Notes under the pieces: generated by a model
What the model saw: the letters and a program-made list of their open reading frames with translations, nothing else
Databases searched by the model: none
Told to the model about the DNA's origin: nothing
DNA from: an uncultured Saprospiraceae bacterium
GTDB taxonomy: Bacteria > Bacteroidota > Bacteroidia > Chitinophagales > Saprospiraceae
Assembly: GCA_937951615.1 (NCBI GenBank)
Contig: CALFBH010000007.1
Location: 1 to 64,000 of the forward strand
Length of the DNA: 64,000 bases
Direction: 5' to 3'
Made by a program: the position numbers and the translations under genes
Part shown: positions 61,364 through 64,000 of the stretch, in pieces
Layout of the letters: every line of letters begins with the position of its first letter
How positions within the stretch are numbered: position 1 is the stretch's first letter

Positions 61364-63001
61364 TCAAGATTTTCCGACCCATTTAATTAAATCTTCAACA
61401 TCCAGACAATTTATACACTCATTGGGCGAAAGCCCGCCCTTACGAGCCGCACAAACACCAAAATGAATATCGTGAATACCTTTTGTACTGTGTGCGTCTG
61501 GATTTATCGCAATTTTTACGCCACGTTCCAGTGCGTAGGGAATCCAGGTCCAGTCCATATCGAGGCGAAGCGGATTGGCATTCAATTCTATGGCGACATG
61601 ATGTTCTGCGCAGGCCTCAATCACCTGTTTATGGTCAATCGGGTAGCCTTTGCGCGAAAGCAGCAGGCGTCCCGTGGGATGACCGAGTATCGTGGTAAAA
61701 GGATTGGCAATGGCGGTCAGCAGACGTTGAGTGGCTTTGTTTTCATCCATCTTCAAATTGGAATGCACAGAAGCAATCACCAAGTCAAACTGACTCAGCA
61801 TATCGTCGTCATAATCAAGCGAACCATCATTCAGAATATCAGATTCTATGCTTTTGAAAATCCGAAAAGGTGCGAGTTCTTTATTCAGGGCATCAATCTC
61901 TTCCATTTGTGCCAGCACACGATCTTCCTTGAGTCCATTAGCATAAAAAGCCGATTTGGAATGGTCGCTGATGGCAATATAAGTATAACCTGCATCGCGG
62001 GCATATTCTGCCATTTCGCGCAGCGTATTGATCCCGTCACTATAAGTCGTGTGGCTATGAATGACGCCTTTGATATCCTCTTTTGTAATGAGTGTGGGAA
62101 GTTTTCCAGCTTTCGCCAATTCTATGCTATACTCATCTTCCCGCATTTCCGGTGGGATAGGAGGGAGGGAGGCTTTTTCAAAAATGACAGCTTCCGTAGC
62201 TGCTTTTTCGACAGCACCAAAAGCGGCATTAAAATCTTTCGTTCCGGTAGTATTGAAAAGACGGGTTCCCCAATTTTCAGGACTTGTGATGTAGAGCCGA
62301 ACGGGCGTTTGCTTGGCAGTTTTTGCTCGATAATAGCCTAGCGTTTTTTCCGTAAGGTTCAGCCATTCACCATCAAACAAAGTATCAGGAAGTGTTTCCT
62401 GTGCCACTAGTATTTCAATGCCTCGCAGGATGGGCGACTTTCGTCGAATCGCACCTGTAAGGGCAGTCTGTACGTTTAGTTTTGTGTGTAAATCATTGAC
62501 CAGTTGCTCCGCTTCTGCTTCTAGTGAGGCATAGAGAAATTTATCTCGCGACTGTCGATAATATTCAATTTTTTGCAGCACATCTTCCTGCGTTTTCAGT
62601 CCGAAGCCTTTCAAGGCAATGAGTCTATTTTCATTGCAGGCATAAAACAATTCACCAACACTGGTGATGTCCATTTCTTGCCACAATTGTCTGATTTTCT
62701 TCGCGCCCAGCCCTTTGATGTTCATCAATTCCTGAACACCTTCTGGCGTTTTTTCCTTGAATTCATTCAGCTTTGCCATCTCGCCATTGTCCAGCAATTC
62801 ACGTATCTTTCCAGAAATGGCTTTTCCTATACCTTTCAGTCCGCCAATTTCTGCATCACTCATTTCGGTGAGCGGGTCGGGTAGCTTGCGGAGGGCTAGG
62901 TAAGCGTTTTTATAGGAGCGTATTTTGAAGGTGTTTTCTTCATGCAATTCCATCAACTCGCCTAGTCGATTGAACTTTCTGGCAATTTCTTTATTTGTCA
63001 T
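61364..63001 (-). CDS. polX: PolX-like protein with PHP domain, polymerase site degenerate
   Basis: 545 residues with the bacterial PolX layout: helical 8-kDa-like and HhH regions (LKGIGKAISGKIRELL, IKGLGAKKIRQLW, LKGFGLKTQEDV), a polymerase palm, and a C-terminal PHP domain. In the palm the G-S-RR...GDID pattern reads TGAIRRKSPILRGIEILV, so the first two catalytic aspartates are replaced (Gly and Glu). The PHP metal ligands look intact: IHSHTTYSD, SDHSK, ESDILNDG, ASVHSNL, LGHPTGR, NPDAHS. It may therefore act as a 3'-5' exonuclease or phosphatase in repair and not as a polymerase. It starts directly after the upstream stop codon, an operon. Confidence 0.9.
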   Translation of the reverse strand: MTNKEIARKFNRLGELMELHEENTFKIRSYKNAYLALRKLPDPLTEMSDAEIGGLKGIGKAISGKIRELLDNGEMAKLNEFKEKTPEGVQELMNIKGLGAKKIRQLWQEMDITSVGELFYACNENRLIALKGFGLKTQEDVLQKIEYYRQSRDKFLYASLEAEAEQLVNDLHTKLNVQTALTGAIRRKSPILRGIEILVAQETLPDTLFDGEWLNLTEKTLGYYRAKTAKQTPVRLYITSPENWGTRLFNTTGTKDFNAAFGAVEKAATEAVIFEKASLPPIPPEMREDEYSIELAKAGKLPTLITKEDIKGVIHSHTTYSDGINTLREMAEYARDAGYTYIAISDHSKSAFYANGLKEDRVLAQMEEIDALNKELAPFRIFKSIESDILNDGSLDYDDDMLSQFDLVIASVHSNLKMDENKATQRLLTAIANPFTTILGHPTGRLLLSRKGYPIDHKQVIEACAEHHVAIELNANPLRLDMDWTWIPYALERGVKIAINPDAHSTKGIHDIHFGVCAARKGGLSPNECINCLDVEDLIKWVGKS

Positions 63002-63991
63002 CTAATCCATCATTTTAAAAGTGCGTTCTTCTTCTCCGTAATGCTTTCCTTCACCAGGCATACTTATCGTCGTTTTTCTTAACCTGTTGCTTTCTTCTAC
63101 CCAGCCCGTTTCATAATTGTATATGATATAACTGGTCTCGGTCATTTCGTATCGCAGGTCTTTCAATTCCTCATCCATTTCATTTTCACTCATAGACTCG
63201 CCTAGACTTCCTCCTACACTTTTCATCATTTTCTTCATCGTTTTAATGAGAATAGCTTTGCTTTTTTCAGCATCCAAGCTAAGCGAAGAAGCCAGTTTGA
63301 CTGTTTTGTTTTTCGTATCTATATCTGTAACTATAAAAGTGCCATAGGCAGGAAAAGGTTCTCCACCGTACAGGTTTTCTATTTCCTCATCATATTTGTT
63401 CTCTACATTCAAAGGAAACACATAGCCATGATACATGGAAAATGCACCAATTTCTTTTCGCATAGCAGCTTCCATACCTTCTTGTGTCGTCAGTTGCTTC
63501 GACATAGACATAGCCGTTTTCATGGCTTTTTTGTTTTGAGAAGCACTGCCACCTTGAAGGCTAAGTAGCATTTTTACGACCCGGTTTGTCGCTTCGCTTA
63601 GTTCTTCCCAGTTTTTTAGTTCCACAAAGCCGCCCATATCATCCGTCTGATATTCATAACGAAAATCTTTCATGAGCTTTTGAACGATTTGTTCTGCACC
63701 AGGAGCTTTGTCAGCGGCAGGATCATCTAGTACTTTTTCGGTTTTATATTCAATCAAGTAAGCTTCTTCTGTGGCTTGATTTACTCTAAAGGAAACCAAT
63801 TTTCTGGTCTGCTCGTTTTGCGCTTTTTTGTTGTCTTTCTTTTCCAGTTTGCGTTTGGTGTATTCATATTTTTTTTGGTCGCCTTGCTCCCAATAAGCAA
63901 TAATAGCTACAGAATCTTTGCCGATTAATTGTGCAGAGATATGATTTGCGAAACTGACAAATAGAAATATTAGAACTAGAGTGTTTTTCAT
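63002..63991 (-). CDS. Secreted protein of unknown function
   Basis: 329 residues. Signal peptide MKNTLVLIFLFVSFANHISA. The mature part is Lys/Glu-rich (KYEYTKRKLEKKDNKKAQNE) with long strands (TAYLIEY-type EEAYLIEYKTEK, TFIVTDIDTKNKTVKLASS) and a met-rich helix (TAMSMSKQLTTQEG). No Cys, no T9SS domain. No family recognised. Its stop codon abuts the PolX-like start, so the two are cotranscribed, but a functional link is not evident. Confidence 0.75.
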   Translation of the reverse strand: MKNTLVLIFLFVSFANHISAQLIGKDSVAIIAYWEQGDQKKYEYTKRKLEKKDNKKAQNEQTRKLVSFRVNQATEEAYLIEYKTEKVLDDPAADKAPGAEQIVQKLMKDFRYEYQTDDMGGFVELKNWEELSEATNRVVKMLLSLQGGSASQNKKAMKTAMSMSKQLTTQEGMEAAMRKEIGAFSMYHGYVFPLNVENKYDEEIENLYGGEPFPAYGTFIVTDIDTKNKTVKLASSLSLDAEKSKAILIKTMKKMMKSVGGSLGESMSENEMDEELKDLRYEMTETSYIIYNYETGWVEESNRLRKTTISMPGEGKHYGEEERTFKMMD

Positions 63992-64000
63992 AGTTTATAA

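Overview
The window reads as chromosomal DNA of a Bacteroidota bacterium, probably of the Saprospiria lineage. The phylum call rests on secreted proteins with type IX secretion (T9SS) C-terminal sorting domains, a PorP/SprF protein next to a CHU_C (type B sorting) protein, a hybrid two-component regulator of the HTCS type, TAnnTTTG promoter boxes and a futalosine-pathway gene. The class-level guess is inference from gene content. No rRNA, tRNA, CRISPR array, intact transposase or prophage was recognised.

Region 1 (1-11.6 kb, all minus strand) is the most unusual part. It runs from an unknown secreted protein (11590) to a 1339-residue hybrid sensor/regulator, a two-gene amidoligase cassette (GCS2-type ligase plus ATP-grasp-like enzyme), a secreted protein with four Ig-like repeats, and a 281-residue protein that is a clear homologue of eukaryotic actin. 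The actin homologue lacks most of subdomain 4 and has changed nucleotide-site residues. The amidoligase cassette lies between two direct copies of a ~375-390 bp segment. That segment carries the 3' end of the regulator gene plus the downstream leader, so the copy next to the Ig/actin genes holds a remnant of the regulator's AraC domain. A 20-bp motif (ATGCTKTGCAnkTTGTAACA) occurs once in each copy and twice, 21 bp apart, upstream of the regulator gene. I infer a self-regulated regulon joining the regulator, the amidoligases and the Ig-actin pair.

Region 2 (12-19 kb) has a pair of M16 peptidase subunits, a broken HupE/UreJ gene, recQ, a repeat-rich gap with nested MITE-like elements, and a DUF4870 membrane protein. 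Region 3 (19-34 kb) holds surface and secreted genes: a lamin-tail T9SS protein, a TonB-dependent receptor, a T9SS-exported phospholipase D-like protein preceded by an octamer tandem repeat, a START protein, a lipoprotein, a CHU_C protein with its PorP/SprF partner, a toxin-antitoxin pair and an M49-type peptidase. Region 4 (34-42 kb) is more housekeeping: a bifunctional-nuclease protein, etfBA, an S24/HTH repressor, an exonuclease-thiD pair, a tyrosinase-hemopexin fusion and a small membrane protein.

Region 5 (42-54 kb) has two secreted metallopeptidases (M36 and metzincin) sharing a C-terminal module, a surface fibre-like protein, and a ~3 kb tandem duplication (helical 473-residue protein plus convergent T9SS protein, twice). 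Region 6 (54-64 kb) has a WYL regulator, a P-loop protein with a degenerate Walker A, an MscS channel, futalosine hydrolase, a nucleoside phosphorylase, a DUF4159 protein, a membrane protein, and an operon of an unknown secreted protein with a PolX-PHP protein whose polymerase site looks dead.

Intergenic spaces are rich in short interspersed repeats: at least five families with inverted ends, several in two or three copies here.
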